A stretch of DNA of 64,000 nucleotides from Methylobacterium sp. CB376 (GCF_029714205.1 NZ_CP121648.1:5591001-5655000); one strand, 5' to 3'. Positions 19,738 to 28,975 are shown, counted from the stretch's first letter. The notes: generated by a model from the sequence alone, not told the origin. A program made the numbers and translations.

Positions 19738-19969
19738 GATTTTTGTTCTCTCTTTGGAGAATACTTAGGTTCAATCATCGTATACGGCGCAGCAATCCGC
19801 GCCCCAGCGCGAATGCAGGGAGAGAGATCTATGATTCACTGATCCCTGTCGCAAGCACCCGGTCCGTCCGCGCAGATCGGGCGGCCATGGCGCGGCAAAT
19901 GGTTGCGCGGCGCGAACCGCGCCCTCGCCCAAGGCTTGTCGTCCGCGTGGACAACCGCAGGAGGGGTGC

Positions 19970-20164
19970 ATGGCCGAGACCCGGAAACCGCTCAACCCGC
20001 TGGAGCGGGAGGAGGCGATCGGCATCAGGGACGGCAGCGATCACGCCGGGGAGCCCGTCACCGACAGCCGCCACGGCGTCGGGACCGCGGCGCCGGCGCA
20101 GCGTCCGGCCACCCGGGACGGCGAGACGCGCGACGGGGGCACCGCGGGCCGCCGCGGGACCTGA
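19970..20164 (+). CDS. small hydrophilic hypothetical protein
   Basis: This 64-residue charged, Gly/Arg/Thr-rich protein (MAETRKPLNPLEREEAIGIR...) follows a strong ribosome-binding site, GGAGGGG, just upstream of ATG 19970. It is probably disordered, with no known domain. It resembles the two small proteins at 42534-42940 in size and polarity. Confidence 0.5.
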   Translation: MAETRKPLNPLEREEAIGIRDGSDHAGEPVTDSRHGVGTAAPAQRPATRDGETRDGGTAGRRGT

Positions 20165-20455
20165 GGCCGGCGGCGGTTCCCCGCGAGCGCCGTTCGCCAG
20201 GCGCGGCGTCGGCGCGCCCCGGCGCGATGCTCCGCGACCGATCAGCGGCCGGACGCGCCCCGCTTCCGGGCCGTCGGCCTAAGGCGCCGGCCGGCGCGCC
20301 GGCCCTGACCAGGGCCTCGCGCCGGCGCGGCCAGGCTCTCCCTCGCGAGCGATGGCCAGCGGGCGCGGCGCGTGCGGCACCCGCCATGCCGAGGAGCGTC
20401 GTGCCGGGCTCGCGCGGCGCGCGGTCGGGACGGACCTGCACGGGCCCGCGCGGCC

Positions 20456-21283
20456 TCAGGCCGGGACCGCCCCGCCGAGCAGGTGCTCCAGGATGCGGCC
20501 TTCCAGGGCGGCGAGGGCCGGGTCGCCGCGGCGGCGCGGGCGCGGCACCGTCACGGGGAGGTCGAGGGCGATCACGCCCGCCTCCACCACCAGGATGCGG
20601 TCGGCGAGCGCCACCGCCTCGGCGACGTCGTGGGTGACCAGCAGCGCCGTGAAGCCCTGAAGCTGCCAGATCCGCTCGATCAGGTCCTGCATGCCGATGC
20701 GGGTGAGGGCATCGAGGGCGCCGAGAGGCTCGTCGAGGGCGAGGAGTCCCGGGCGGCCGACCAGGGCGCGGGCGAGCGCCACGCGCTGGCGCTGCCCGCC
20801 CGAGAGCGTCGCGGGCCATTGGCCGGCCTTGTCCGACAGGCCGACCTCCGCGAGGGCGGCCGCGGGGCGCGCCCGGCGCGCCCGCCGGGCGCCCTCCTCG
20901 CCGAGGCCGACCGCGACGTTGTCGAGCACCCGCGCCCAGGGCAGCAGGCGCGGCTCCTGGAACATGATCCGGCGCAGCCGGCGCGGATCCCGCGCCTCGC
21001 GCGGGCCGGCCTCCAGGGTGACCTCGCCCGCGCTCGGCGCCTCCAGGCCGAGGACGAGGCGCAGCAGGGTGCTCTTGCCGCAGCCGGAGCGCCCGACCAC
21101 CGCCACGAACTGGCCGGCCGGGATCGCGAGGTCGAGGCCGCGCAGGACCGGCCTCCCGTCGAAGGACTTGGCGAGGCCGCGCAGCCCGACGGCGAGGCCC
21201 GCCGAGGCGGGTGCGGGGGCGCGGCGCGGGGGCGCCGGGGAGAGGGCCGCCTCGTCGAGCCGGCGCAGGGCGGTGACGGTCAT
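20456..21283 (-). CDS. ssuB: sulfonate ABC transporter ATP-binding protein SsuB
   Basis: This 275-residue ABC ATPase has Walker [10 protein letters not shown], a Q-loop in [20 protein letters not shown], signature [15 protein letters not shown], Walker [17 protein letters not shown], and H-loop THDVAEA. The [13 protein letters not shown] wording is that of the SsuB/TauB nitrate-sulfonate-taurine family. It follows ssuC (stop 21315) and an FMN reductase. It lacks a substrate-binding protein gene nearby. Assignment to sulfonates rests on operon context. Confidence 0.82.
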   Translation of the reverse strand: MTVTALRRLDEAALSPAPPRRAPAPASAGLAVGLRGLAKSFDGRPVLRGLDLAIPAGQFVAVVGRSGCGKSTLLRLVLGLEAPSAGEVTLEAGPREARDPRRLRRIMFQEPRLLPWARVLDNVAVGLGEEGARRARRARPAAALAEVGLSDKAGQWPATLSGGQRQRVALARALVGRPGLLALDEPLGALDALTRIGMQDLIERIWQLQGFTALLVTHDVAEAVALADRILVVEAGVIALDLPVTVPRPRRRGDPALAALEGRILEHLLGGAVPA

Positions 21284-21314
21284 GGTCGCTCGTCGCTGTG
21301 GGGGATGAGGGAGG

Positions 21315-22133
21315 TCAGGCGGCCCGGTAGGCCGGGTTCCAGGACAGGCAGAGCCGCTCGAGCCGGCGCGTCAGCACGTCCGCCACCTTGCCGAGCAGGG
21401 CGTAGATCAGGATCGCCAGCACCACGACGTCGACCAGCATGAACTCGCGGGCCTGCATCGCCATGTAGCCGAGCCCGGACGAGGCCGAGATGGTCTCGGC
21501 CACGATGAGGGTCAGCCACATGATGCCGAGCGCGTAGCGCAGGCCGACGAAGATCGACGGCAGCGCCCCCGGCAGCACCACGCGCAGGAACAGGCTGGCC
21601 GGCGACAGGCCGTAGACCCGCCCCATCTCGATCAGCTGCGGGTCGACGGCGCGGATGCCGTGCAGCGTGTTGGCGTAGATCGGGAAGAACACGCCGAGCG
21701 CCACCAGGAACAGCTTCGCCTCCTCGCCGATGCCGAACCACAGGATGACGAGGGGGATCAGCGACAGGTGCGGCACGTTGCGGATCATCTGCACGGTCGT
21801 GTCGGTGAGCCGGTCGGCGGCCCGCGACAGGCCGTTGGCGAGGCCGAGCGCGAAGCCGATGCCGCCGCCGACCAGGAAGCCCGCCGCCGCGCGCAGGAAG
21901 CTCACCCACAGGTTCGTCCACAATTCGCCCGTGCGGCCGAGCCGCCAGCCCACCGCCGCCACGTCGAGGGGCGCCGGCATGAACCGGGTCGAGACCAGGC
22001 CGAGGGAACTCGCGGCCTGCCAGCCGACCAGGATCAGGACGGGCAGGAGCCAGGGCGTCAGGCGCGCGGCGGCCGGGGCGAGGACGCCCGCCGGGAGGCC
22101 GCCGCGCGCGGGCGCGGGCGCGCCGGCCCTCAC
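21315..22133 (-). CDS. ssuC: sulfonate ABC transporter permease SsuC
   Basis: This 272-residue BPD-type permease has about six TM segments. It shows [19 protein letters not shown], the EAA-loop region [41 protein letters not shown], and [31 protein letters not shown]. These match the SsuC/TauC family. The GTG start overlaps the reductase stop (GTGA), so it is coupled to the gene before it. Confidence 0.85.
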   Translation of the reverse strand: MRAGAPAPARGGLPAGVLAPAAARLTPWLLPVLILVGWQAASSLGLVSTRFMPAPLDVAAVGWRLGRTGELWTNLWVSFLRAAAGFLVGGGIGFALGLANGLSRAADRLTDTTVQMIRNVPHLSLIPLVILWFGIGEEAKLFLVALGVFFPIYANTLHGIRAVDPQLIEMGRVYGLSPASLFLRVVLPGALPSIFVGLRYALGIMWLTLIVAETISASSGLGYMAMQAREFMLVDVVVLAILIYALLGKVADVLTRRLERLCLSWNPAYRAA

Positions 22134-22765
22134 CGGCCCGCCCCGGCGCGGGTGGCGGGCGGCTGCGCCGCCCCGGCGCTTTGGCCGAGATGCGCCGCTA
22201 CGGCGCCTTGGTGCAGGAGCGCCGTCCCGGCGCCTTGGTGCAGGAGCGCCGCGAGCTGGCCGGCCGCCTCGCCGACCCGCGCGCGGATCGCCGGCGCGAC
22301 GAGGACGCCGTCCTGGAAGTCGGGGTCGGAGGCGTAGACCGCGCTCGGTACCGCCAGCGCCGCGAAGAAGCCGAGGAGCGGCCGGAAGGAATGCTCCACC
22401 ACCAGGGCGTGGCGCGCGCCCCCGCCCGTCGCCGCGATGGCGACCGGCTTGTTCGCCAGCGCGGCTGGGTCGACGAGGTCGAAGACGTGCTTGAACAAGC
22501 CCGTATAGGCGCCCTTGTAGACCGGCGAGCCGACCACGAGGGCGTCCGCCTGCTCGATCGCGTCGATGATCCGGCGGGCCGGCAGCGGCAGCTGGTCGCG
22601 CGTCCAGGCCGCGCCGAGCCCCGGCCCCGCATCGACGAGGTCGTAGAGGCGGACCTCGACGGCCGCGCGGGCGGCGGTCTCCTCGGCGATGGCCTCGACG
22701 AGGGCGCGGGTCTTGGAGGGGCGCTGCAGGTTGGCGCTGAAGCCGACGAGTTTCGGACGCGTCAT
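22130..22765 (-). CDS. ssuE: NADPH-dependent FMN reductase (SsuE/MsuE type)
   Basis: The flavodoxin-like fold shows LVGFSANLQRPSKTRALVEAIAE (FMN phosphate loop), ADALVVGSPVYKGAYTGLFKHVFDLVDP and KPVAIAATGGG. It supplies reduced FMN to a two-component sulfonate monooxygenase, which is not encoded in the window. The C-terminus (about 183-211) is extended by a duplicated ALLHQGA segment from a 27-bp direct repeat (22201-22254). ATG 22765 is the only start giving the proper N-terminus. Confidence 0.82.
   Translation of the reverse strand: MTRPKLVGFSANLQRPSKTRALVEAIAEETAARAAVEVRLYDLVDAGPGLGAAWTRDQLPLPARRIIDAIEQADALVVGSPVYKGAYTGLFKHVFDLVDPAALANKPVAIAATGGGARHALVVEHSFRPLLGFFAALAVPSAVYASDPDFQDGVLVAPAIRARVGEAAGQLAALLHQGAGTALLHQGAVAAHLGQSAGAAQPPATRAGAGR
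22201..22254. repeat. 27-bp direct repeat (two copies) at the 3' end of ssuE
   Basis: Two adjacent near-identical 27-bp units sharing GCGCCTTGGTGCAGGAGCGCC. They duplicate ALLHQGA in the reductase tail and are in frame. Confidence 0.7.
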
Positions 22766-23236
22766 CGGGGGATTCCGCTGCGTAAGGGGGCGGTCGCGCG
22801 GCCGGGCCGCCACGAGGAGAGCGACCGCGGACGGAGATGAATGCTCGGCCAGAACTTGCCCTCGGTCAATGAAATGTTCCTTTAAAAGAACAAGACCTCG
22901 GAGGCGGGCCTCCTTCCCGACCGGCCCGGCAGAGAAGACTCTCCCGCATCGCCGCCGGTTCGGCCGGGATCGGCGGGGCGCGGGACCGGCCGGGCGCCGG
23001 CTCTTGTCCGGTTTATCGAACGATGCGGCGGCCCGCCCGATGCCGCGCGCCGGGCGCGGCGGTCCCGGGCCGGCGCGCCGCACGCTCCCGCACGGATCCG
23101 CACCGGATCCGGACCGGCGCGCCCGCCGGTGCGGAGCGCGACGCAACGAGGGCGAAGCTGCCCGTGGCGGCGCCCCGCCGCTTCGGCGAGCCTGCACGTG
23201 ACCGGCCCGTGCGGCCGGGTCACCCGGAGTTCCCCG
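22766..23236. other. divergent intergenic region with a palindromic operator candidate
   Basis: This 470-bp region lies between ssuE (-) and the sortase target (+). At 22875-22892 an AT-rich imperfect palindrome (TGTTCCTTTAAAAGAACA) stands out from the GC-rich surroundings, about 110 nt upstream of ssuE. It is a possible operator for the ssu genes. No gene is supported here. Confidence 0.4.
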
Positions 23237-25522
23237 ATGCTGCTCACGCCCCTCCCGGCGGCGCGCGCCCGCGCGCCGCGCGCCGACGCTCGGCCGACCG
23301 CATGGTCGACCGCTCGGCCGACCTCTTGGCCGACCTCTTGGCCGACCTCTTGGCCGACCTCTTGGCCGACCGCTCGGCCGACCTCTTGGCCGACCGCTTG
23401 GCCGGCCGCCCTGCGCCGGGCGCTCGCCCTCTCGGCGCCCGTCCTCCTCGGCCTGCTCGCCTGGCTCGGCGGCCTCGACGGCGCCCGCGCCGCACCGGGC
23501 GGCGGAGCGCTGCTGCTGCGCGGCCCGGCCCGCGAGGCCGCGCCGGTCGAGGCGCCGCGCCTGCGGACCGACATCGCCGTGACGGTGAGTGGCGCCACCG
23601 CCCGCGCCACGCTCACCCAGGTCTTCCGCAACACCACCGACCAGTGGGTCGAGGGCACCTACGTCTTCCCGCTGCCGGAGGACGCCGCCGTCGACACGAT
23701 GACGCTCGTCGTCGGCGATCGCGTCATCGCGGGGGAGATCCGCGCGCGCGAGGCCGCCCGCACCGCCTACGAGGCCGCGCGCGAGACCGGCCGCGCCGCC
23801 GCCCTCACCGAGCAGGAGCGCCCGAACCTGTTCACCACCAGCGTGGCCAATATCGGCCCCGGCGAGACCGTGCTGGTGCAGATCGCGTTCCAGCAGCCGG
23901 TGCGGCTGTCGGGCGGCACCCACGCCCTGCGCCTGCCCCTGGTCGTCGCGCCCCGCTACAGCCCGGCGCCCGGCTTGCTCCAGCCGGCCGCCGAGGGGCC
24001 GGCGCGCGACCCGGTGCCCGACCGGGCGCGGATCGCCCCGCCGGTCCTCGATCCGGCCGTGCACGGGCCCGTCAACCCGGTGACGCTCACCGTCACCCTG
24101 CGGGCCGGCTTCCCCCTCGGGACGGTGGAGAGCGCCACCCACGCGATCCGCGTCGAGGAGACCGGCCCCGACAGCCGCCGGGTGACCCTCGCGGACGGCC
24201 CCGTGCCGGCGGACCGCGACTTCGCGCTGACCTGGCGCGCCGCTCCCAGCGCCGCGCCCGCGGTCGGGCTCTTCCGCGAGCGGGTCGGGGAGGACGAGTA
24301 CCTGCTCGCCGTGGTGACGCCGCCCGAGGGGCGGGCGCCGGCGCGGCGGCCCCGCGAGGTCACCTTCGTGATCGACAATTCCGGCTCCATGGCCGGCGCC
24401 TCGATGCGGCAGGCCAAGGCGAGCCTGCTCGTGGCCCTCGACCGGCTCGGCCCGGCCGACCGCTTCAACGTGATCCGCTTCGACGACACCATGGACCTGC
24501 TCTTCCCGGCCCCGGTCCCGGCCGACGAGGCGCATCGCGACGCCGCCCGCCGCTTCGTGGCGGCCCTGGAGGCGCGGGGCGGGACCGAGATGCTGCCGCC
24601 CCTGCGGGCCGCCCTCGCCGACCCGCATCCCGAGGAGGGCGACCGCGTGCGCCAGATCGTGTTCCTGACCGACGGCGCGATCGGCAACGAGGAGCAGATC
24701 TTCTCCGCGATCAGCGCCGGGCGGGGCCGCTCGCGCCTGTTCATGATCGGCATCGGCTCGGCCCCGAACGGGCACCTGATGACCCACGCGGCGGAACTCG
24801 GCGGCGGCAGCTACACGGCGATCGGCACGATCGACCAGGTGGCGGAGCGCACGGCCGAGCTGCTCGCCAAGCTGGAGAGCCCGGTCGTCACCGACCTCGC
24901 GGCCGCCTTCTCGGAGCCCGGCGTCGAGGCGACCCCGCGCCTCCTGCCCGACCTCTACCGGGGCGAGCCGGTGGTCCTCGCCGCCCGCCTGCGGGAGGCG
25001 ACCGGCACGCTGACCCTGCGCGGGCGGATCGGCGAGGCGCCCTGGCAGCAGGTGCTGACCCTCGCCGAGGCGCGGGAGGGCAGCGGCATCTCGAAGCTCT
25101 GGGCGCGGGCGAAGATCGGCGAGGCCGAGACCGCCCGCCTCACCGGCCGCATGAGCGCCGAGGCCGCCGACGCCGCGATCCTGCGGCTCGCCCTGGCGCA
25201 CCGGCTGACGACCCGGCTCACCAGCCTCGTCGCCCTCGACGTCACCCCGCGGCGACCGCCGGGCGTCGCCCTCACGGCCGCCGACCTGCCCCTGAACCTG
25301 CCGGCGGGCTGGGACTTTTCGGCTCTGTTCGGCGGCGAGGGGCGGATGCCGCGCGCGCGGCGGGCCGAGGCTCCCGTCCCGCGCGCCGCGCAGGAGGGCC
25401 GCGGGGTCGACCTGCCGCAGACCGGGACCGACGCGCCGGCCCTGCTCTGGCTCGGCCTCGTGCTGGCCGGCCTCGGCGCCGGGCTGCTCGGGCGCGGCGC
25501 GGGCTCGCGGAGGCCCGCGTGA
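23237..25522 (+). CDS. VIT and von Willebrand A domain sortase-target protein (LPXTG-type)
   Basis: This 761-residue predicted surface or periplasmic protein has a hydrophobic export segment at about 58-85 (LALSAPVLLGLLAWLGG...ARA) and a VIT domain at about 100-230 (TQVFRNTTDQWVEGTYVFPLPE). A vWA domain with MIDAS motif DNSGSMAG lies at about 375-560. The C-terminal sorting signal is LPQTG, a TM segment (LLWLGLVLAGLGAGLL), then basic residues. This is the layout of the 'marine proteobacterial sortase target' family, and the sortase gene overlaps its stop (GTGA). The Ser/Thr/Pro/Trp repeat ahead of the signal is odd for a leader. Confidence 0.88.
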   Translation: MLLTPLPAARARAPRADARPTAWSTARPTSWPTSWPTSWPTSWPTARPTSWPTAWPAALRRALALSAPVLLGLLAWLGGLDGARAAPGGGALLLRGPAREAAPVEAPRLRTDIAVTVSGATARATLTQVFRNTTDQWVEGTYVFPLPEDAAVDTMTLVVGDRVIAGEIRAREAARTAYEAARETGRAAALTEQERPNLFTTSVANIGPGETVLVQIAFQQPVRLSGGTHALRLPLVVAPRYSPAPGLLQPAAEGPARDPVPDRARIAPPVLDPAVHGPVNPVTLTVTLRAGFPLGTVESATHAIRVEETGPDSRRVTLADGPVPADRDFALTWRAAPSAAPAVGLFRERVGEDEYLLAVVTPPEGRAPARRPREVTFVIDNSGSMAGASMRQAKASLLVALDRLGPADRFNVIRFDDTMDLLFPAPVPADEAHRDAARRFVAALEARGGTEMLPPLRAALADPHPEEGDRVRQIVFLTDGAIGNEEQIFSAISAGRGRSRLFMIGIGSAPNGHLMTHAAELGGGSYTAIGTIDQVAERTAELLAKLESPVVTDLAAAFSEPGVEATPRLLPDLYRGEPVVLAARLREATGTLTLRGRIGEAPWQQVLTLAEAREGSGISKLWARAKIGEAETARLTGRMSAEAADAAILRLALAHRLTTRLTSLVALDVTPRRPPGVALTAADLPLNLPAGWDFSALFGGEGRMPRARRAEAPVPRAAQEGRGVDLPQTGTDAPALLWLGLVLAGLGAGLLGRGAGSRRPA
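23297..23408 (+). repeat. 12-bp tandem repeat, about nine units, in the 5' part of the sortase-target gene
   Basis: The unit TTGGCCGACCTC encodes TSWP, with TARP/TAWP variants. It lies between the start codon and the signal-peptide core, so copy number could alter the leader. Confidence 0.8.
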
Positions 25523-26100
25523 CCGGGCGGCGTGGGCCCGGGAGGGCGGCGCTCGCCGCCCTCCTGCTGGCGGCCGGCCTCGCCCTCCTGGGCCAGGCCG
25601 GCTCGATCCGGGCCAAGGGCCTCCTCGCCCAGGCGCTGCTGGAGCGGGCCTTCGCGCGGAGCCTCGCCGCGGGGGGCCGGCCGGTGCGGCCCTGGCCCTG
25701 GGCCGACACGGTGCCGGTCGCCCGGCTGACCCTCCTCGGCCGCTCCCTGGTCGCCCTCGACGCCAGCAGCGGGCAGGCCCTGGCCTTCGGTCCCGGCCAC
25801 GTGCCGGGCACGCCTGAGGCCGGCGAGCCCGGCACCGCCGTCTACGCGGCCCATCGCGACCTGCATTTCCGCGGCCTCGACCGGCTGCGGACCGGCGATC
25901 CGGTCGCGGTGACGCGCCGGGACGGGGTGCGCCTGCGCTTCCGGGTCACCGGGACCCGGGTGGTGCGCCACGACGCCTCCGGCATCGACCCGCACGCGCC
26001 GGGGCGGCGGCTCGTCCTCGCCACCTGCTGGCCCCTCGACGGCGCGACCCGGGGGCCGCTGCGCCTCCTGGTCGAGGCCGCGCTGATCCCCGGGGAATAG
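25519..26100 (+). CDS. class GN sortase
   Basis: This 193-residue membrane-anchored cysteine transpeptidase has an N-terminal TM at about 8-28, catalytic His in VYAAHRDLHF, and catalytic Cys in RRLVLATCWPLDG (the TLxTC-like motif). A downstream Arg lies in RGPLRLL. Its size and motif spacing fit the Gram-negative class GN sortases, which pair with one VIT/vWA LPXTG target, encoded directly upstream. GTG 25519 overlaps the target stop. Confidence 0.88.
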   Translation: MTGRRGPGRAALAALLLAAGLALLGQAGSIRAKGLLAQALLERAFARSLAAGGRPVRPWPWADTVPVARLTLLGRSLVALDASSGQALAFGPGHVPGTPEAGEPGTAVYAAHRDLHFRGLDRLRTGDPVAVTRRDGVRLRFRVTGTRVVRHDASGIDPHAPGRRLVLATCWPLDGATRGPLRLLVEAALIPGE

Positions 26101-26162
26101 CGCGGGCGCGGCTTGCGCCGGGTGCGGTTCCGTGCGGTTTTGTCCGCGGGGAGCCGGGGCGG

Positions 26163-26903
26163 ATGGGCGCGGGCGACACGGACCTGCCGGAGAGCGAGAG
26201 CCTGCGCGTGGCCGAGACGGTGCGCGAGGCGCTCGCGCGCCGGCGCATGTCGCGACAGGCCCTGGCCGACGCGGCGCGGATCAGCCTCTCGACCCTGGAG
26301 AAGGCGCTGGCCGGCCGCCGGCCCTTCACGCGGGCGACGACGGTGCGGCTGGAGGAGGCGCTCGGCGTCTCCCTGCGCGGCCCCGCCCCGGCGGCGCGCC
26401 ACGCGCCCGAGCGCCTCGGCGCCTATTCGCGCGAGGCGGTGGCCTGGCTGGAAGGCCGCTACCTGACGCTGCGCCCCTCCTTCGGCGACGCGGCCGCGCT
26501 CTTCGCCTACCGCACCGAGATCCTGTGGGACCCGGAAGGCGGCCGCCTCGTCTTCCGCGAGGCCGAGCGCCTCGACGCGCCCTTCGCGCAGAGCGGGGAG
26601 GTCTCGGTGCCGAACCTCTCGGGCACCATCTACCTCGTCACCAACTGGCAGGGGCAGGTCCGCCTCGCCATGCTGGGCCGCCCGACAATCCACGGGGAGC
26701 TCTACGGCCTCCTGACCACTTTGCACGCGGGGCGCGGCGCGCAGCTCACCCCCGCCGCCTGCCCCCTCGCCCTGCTGCCGGATCGCGGCGAGGTGCCCTC
26801 CGGGCGCATCACCCCGGGCATGCCGGCCTACGCGCCCTGCCGCCGCCACCTCGCGCGCGTCTGCGACGAGGGGTTCGGGGTGGTCTTCCCGGTGCCGGGG
26901 TGA
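26163..26903 (+). CDS. XRE-family helix-turn-helix regulator with C-terminal sensing domain
   Basis: The product has 246 residues. The helix-turn-helix at about 14-70 (VREALARRRMSRQALADAARISLSTLEKALAGRRPFTRATTVRLEEALG) is a standard Cro/C1 fold. Residues 80-246 form a globular domain (YLTLRPSF, LFAYRTEILWD, GTIYLVTNWQGQVRLAMLG) of unknown ligand. It lies 62 bp after the sortase on the same strand, so it may regulate that pair, but no operator was identified. Confidence 0.75.
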   Translation: MGAGDTDLPESESLRVAETVREALARRRMSRQALADAARISLSTLEKALAGRRPFTRATTVRLEEALGVSLRGPAPAARHAPERLGAYSREAVAWLEGRYLTLRPSFGDAAALFAYRTEILWDPEGGRLVFREAERLDAPFAQSGEVSVPNLSGTIYLVTNWQGQVRLAMLGRPTIHGELYGLLTTLHAGRGAQLTPAACPLALLPDRGEVPSGRITPGMPAYAPCRRHLARVCDEGFGVVFPVPG

Positions 26904-26995
26904 TGGGGCGGTAGGGTGCGGGCCCCCGCGGAGCGGGGGTGGGGCTGTCTCCCGCGCGGGACGGGGTCGCGTGGGCATGCCGACGCCGCAAGCCC

Positions 26996-27013
26996 CGCCC
27001 CCGTGCGGGGGCG
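26996..27013 (-). terminator. GC hairpin downstream of flagellin 1
   Basis: CGCCCCC-GTGC-GGGGGCG hairpin about 35 nt past the flagellin stop on the minus strand. It lacks a T-run. Flagellins 2 and 3 have a clearer terminator at the matching place. Confidence 0.4.
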
Positions 27014-27048
27014 AGGCGTGGCGGCCCCGGCCGGGGCCTGGTTCCGGC

Positions 27049-28821
27049 TCAGCGGAACAGCGTCATCAGGTTCTGGCTCGCCCCGTTGGCGATGCTCAGC
27101 GACTGCACCGCCAGCTGCTGCTGGGTCTGCAGCGCCTTCAGCCGCGTCGATTCCTCCTCGATGTCCGCGTCCACCAGCGTCCCGATCGTCGCCTGGTTGG
27201 CCTTGATCAGCGTGTCCACGAACGAGGATTGCCCCTCGATCTGCGTCTTGCTCGCGCCGAGCTTCGTGCCCGCATCCGTCACCGCCGCGATCGCCTTGTC
27301 GACCGCCGAGATGATGTTCTTCAGGTCCGCGTCGCCGTTCGTGCCCACCAGCTTCGAGATGTCCAGGTTGGCGATCGAGTAGGAGCCGCCCCCGAACTGC
27401 GCGTTGTAGGTGCCCATCGCGGTGTCCAGGATGCCCTGCGCCTGGGTGACCCCGGCGTCGGTGCCGGTCCCGGTGCGCGGCACAACACCGCCTGCCGGGA
27501 CGTCCGTGCCAGTGGTGGTGCCCGCCGTGAAGCCGAACGCCGCGTCCGCGTTGCTGATGATGATCTTCGAGCCCGCACCGGCCGTGTCGGTGCTGGTCAG
27601 GACGAGCTTCCCGCCCTGGACCGACGCCGCGACCTTGGCAGCGGTCGTGGCCGAGAGCGTGGTGTTGATCATCGCCGCCACGTCGGTGGCGTTGACGGCA
27701 TTGTTGCCGGCGGAGGTCTTGGTGGCCAGGGCGGCATAGGCCGCCGCGTCCAGCGTGATGGTCTTCGAGGTCGTGCCGTCGCTGATCGTGATGGCCTTGC
27801 TGCCCGTCGAGAGGTCGAGGTTGGTGAAGGCGCTGCCCTGCACCATCGCCACCGTGGCGACGCCCGTGGTGGTGCCGAAGCCGACGTCGATCAGGGCCTT
27901 GCCGGCCGAGGGGTTGCCGACGGAGACCGACAGGGTGGTGGCCGCGCCGGTCGCGGTCGAGTTGAAGGTCAGCCGGCCCGAGGAATCCAGGCCCGCCGTC
28001 ACCTTGCCGGCCAGGGTCGCGGAGGCGGAGATCTGGTTGTTGATGGCCTTCAGGAACTCGTCGGTCGTGACCTTGGACAGGTCCTTGGCAGCCGTCGCCA
28101 TCGTGGACGAGTTGAGCACGATGTTGCCCGTCTGGCCGCCCACGGAGATCGCCAGCGAGACCTCGTTGATGGCGCTGAAATCCGCCGTGCCGGCCCCGGA
28201 GCCGAACCCGCTCGTGCCGGTGAGGGAGGTCGAGCCGACGACCTGGGCGTTGGTCGCGGCCGCCGTGACGCTGGTCGAGTTGGTGTCGTAGAGCTTGATC
28301 TGGCCGACGTTGATGTTGATCATCGAGAAGTTGATCGTGCCGTCGCTGGCGCGCGAGAAGCCCGCCACCACGTTCTGGACGGCTTTGTAGCTGGTGTTCG
28401 TGGCAGCCGAGTTGACGGAGAGCCAGTTCTGCCCGCTGGAGACCGAGGAATCGGCGGTCGCCTTCATCTTGCTCTGCAGGGTCGCGATCTCGGTCTGGAC
28501 CTTGGAGCGGTCGGTGCCGGAATTGGTGGCGGTCTGGAGCTTGGCGCGCAGGTTCTGCAGGTCGGAGAGGATGCTGTTGAGGCCGTTATAGGCGGTGCCG
28601 ACGGCCGAGGAGGAGAGGCCGAGCGAGTCCTTCACCGCGCCCAGGGAGGCGTTGTCGGTGCGCACCGTGGTGGCGATGGACCAGTAGGCGGCGTTGTCGG
28701 AGGCGGCGGAGACGCGCTGCCCGGTCGAGACCCGGTTGCTGGTCATGTCGAGCTGGGCATTGATCGACTTGAGGGTGGTGAGCGCAGTCATCGCCGCGGA
28801 GTTGGTGAGCAGGCTGGTCAT
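27049..28821 (-). CDS. flagellin (long form, 590 residues)
   Basis: The N-terminal flagellin domain is TNSAAMTALTTLKSINAQLD, STGQRVSAASDNAAYWSIATTVRTDN. The C-terminal D0/D1 is DADIEEESTRLKALQTQQQLAVQSLSIANGASQNLMTLFR. The exposed central region is about 130 residues longer than in the two neighbours and is Thr/Ala/Ser-rich. ATG 28821 is used because all three flagellins begin TSLLTNSAAM; the upstream frame to 28875 belongs to the structured leader. No Shine-Dalgarno is obvious. It is monocistronic. Confidence 0.93.
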   Translation of the reverse strand: MTSLLTNSAAMTALTTLKSINAQLDMTSNRVSTGQRVSAASDNAAYWSIATTVRTDNASLGAVKDSLGLSSSAVGTAYNGLNSILSDLQNLRAKLQTATNSGTDRSKVQTEIATLQSKMKATADSSVSSGQNWLSVNSAATNTSYKAVQNVVAGFSRASDGTINFSMININVGQIKLYDTNSTSVTAAATNAQVVGSTSLTGTSGFGSGAGTADFSAINEVSLAISVGGQTGNIVLNSSTMATAAKDLSKVTTDEFLKAINNQISASATLAGKVTAGLDSSGRLTFNSTATGAATTLSVSVGNPSAGKALIDVGFGTTTGVATVAMVQGSAFTNLDLSTGSKAITISDGTTSKTITLDAAAYAALATKTSAGNNAVNATDVAAMINTTLSATTAAKVAASVQGGKLVLTSTDTAGAGSKIIISNADAAFGFTAGTTTGTDVPAGGVVPRTGTGTDAGVTQAQGILDTAMGTYNAQFGGGSYSIANLDISKLVGTNGDADLKNIISAVDKAIAAVTDAGTKLGASKTQIEGQSSFVDTLIKANQATIGTLVDADIEEESTRLKALQTQQQLAVQSLSIANGASQNLMTLFR

Positions 28822-28862
28822 GGTGAGGGAACTCGCGATGAACTGAAGGAACGGGTTGCAAA

Positions 28863-28919
28863 TCCGGGCTCGCACCGGAGAAGCGGACCGGCTTCATGCC
28901 TTGGACCGATCGCAGGTCC
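28863..28919 (-). promoter_or_regulatory. structured 5' leader of flagellin 1 (three hairpins)
   Basis: In mRNA order: GGACC/GGTCC hairpin (28903-28919), GGC-ATGAA-GCC (28890-28900), TCCGG-TGCGAGC-CCGGA (28863-28879). The same order occurs in the leaders at 31628-31685 and 33632-33689. The first stem differs by compensatory changes, so pairing is conserved but sequence is not. It is a candidate FlbT target. Confidence 0.6.
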
Positions 28920-28964
28920 GACCGACGACGCACTAGACGCGGGCTTTCACCGAAAGAACGGAAC

Positions 28965-28975
28965 GACATCATGTC
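28965..28975 (-). promoter_or_regulatory. conserved GACATGATGTC element upstream of flagellin 1
   Basis: An 11-bp near-palindrome, 46 nt upstream of the leader's first stem. The same element lies at 31732-31742 and (as GACATGACGTC) at 33736-33746, at the same distance. Confidence 0.5.

Noticed and set aside
22130..25201. 1,023-residue minus-strand frame including the FMN reductase
   Set aside because: Only the last 211 residues are a real protein; the remainder is antisense to the VIT/vWA gene and its upstream region.
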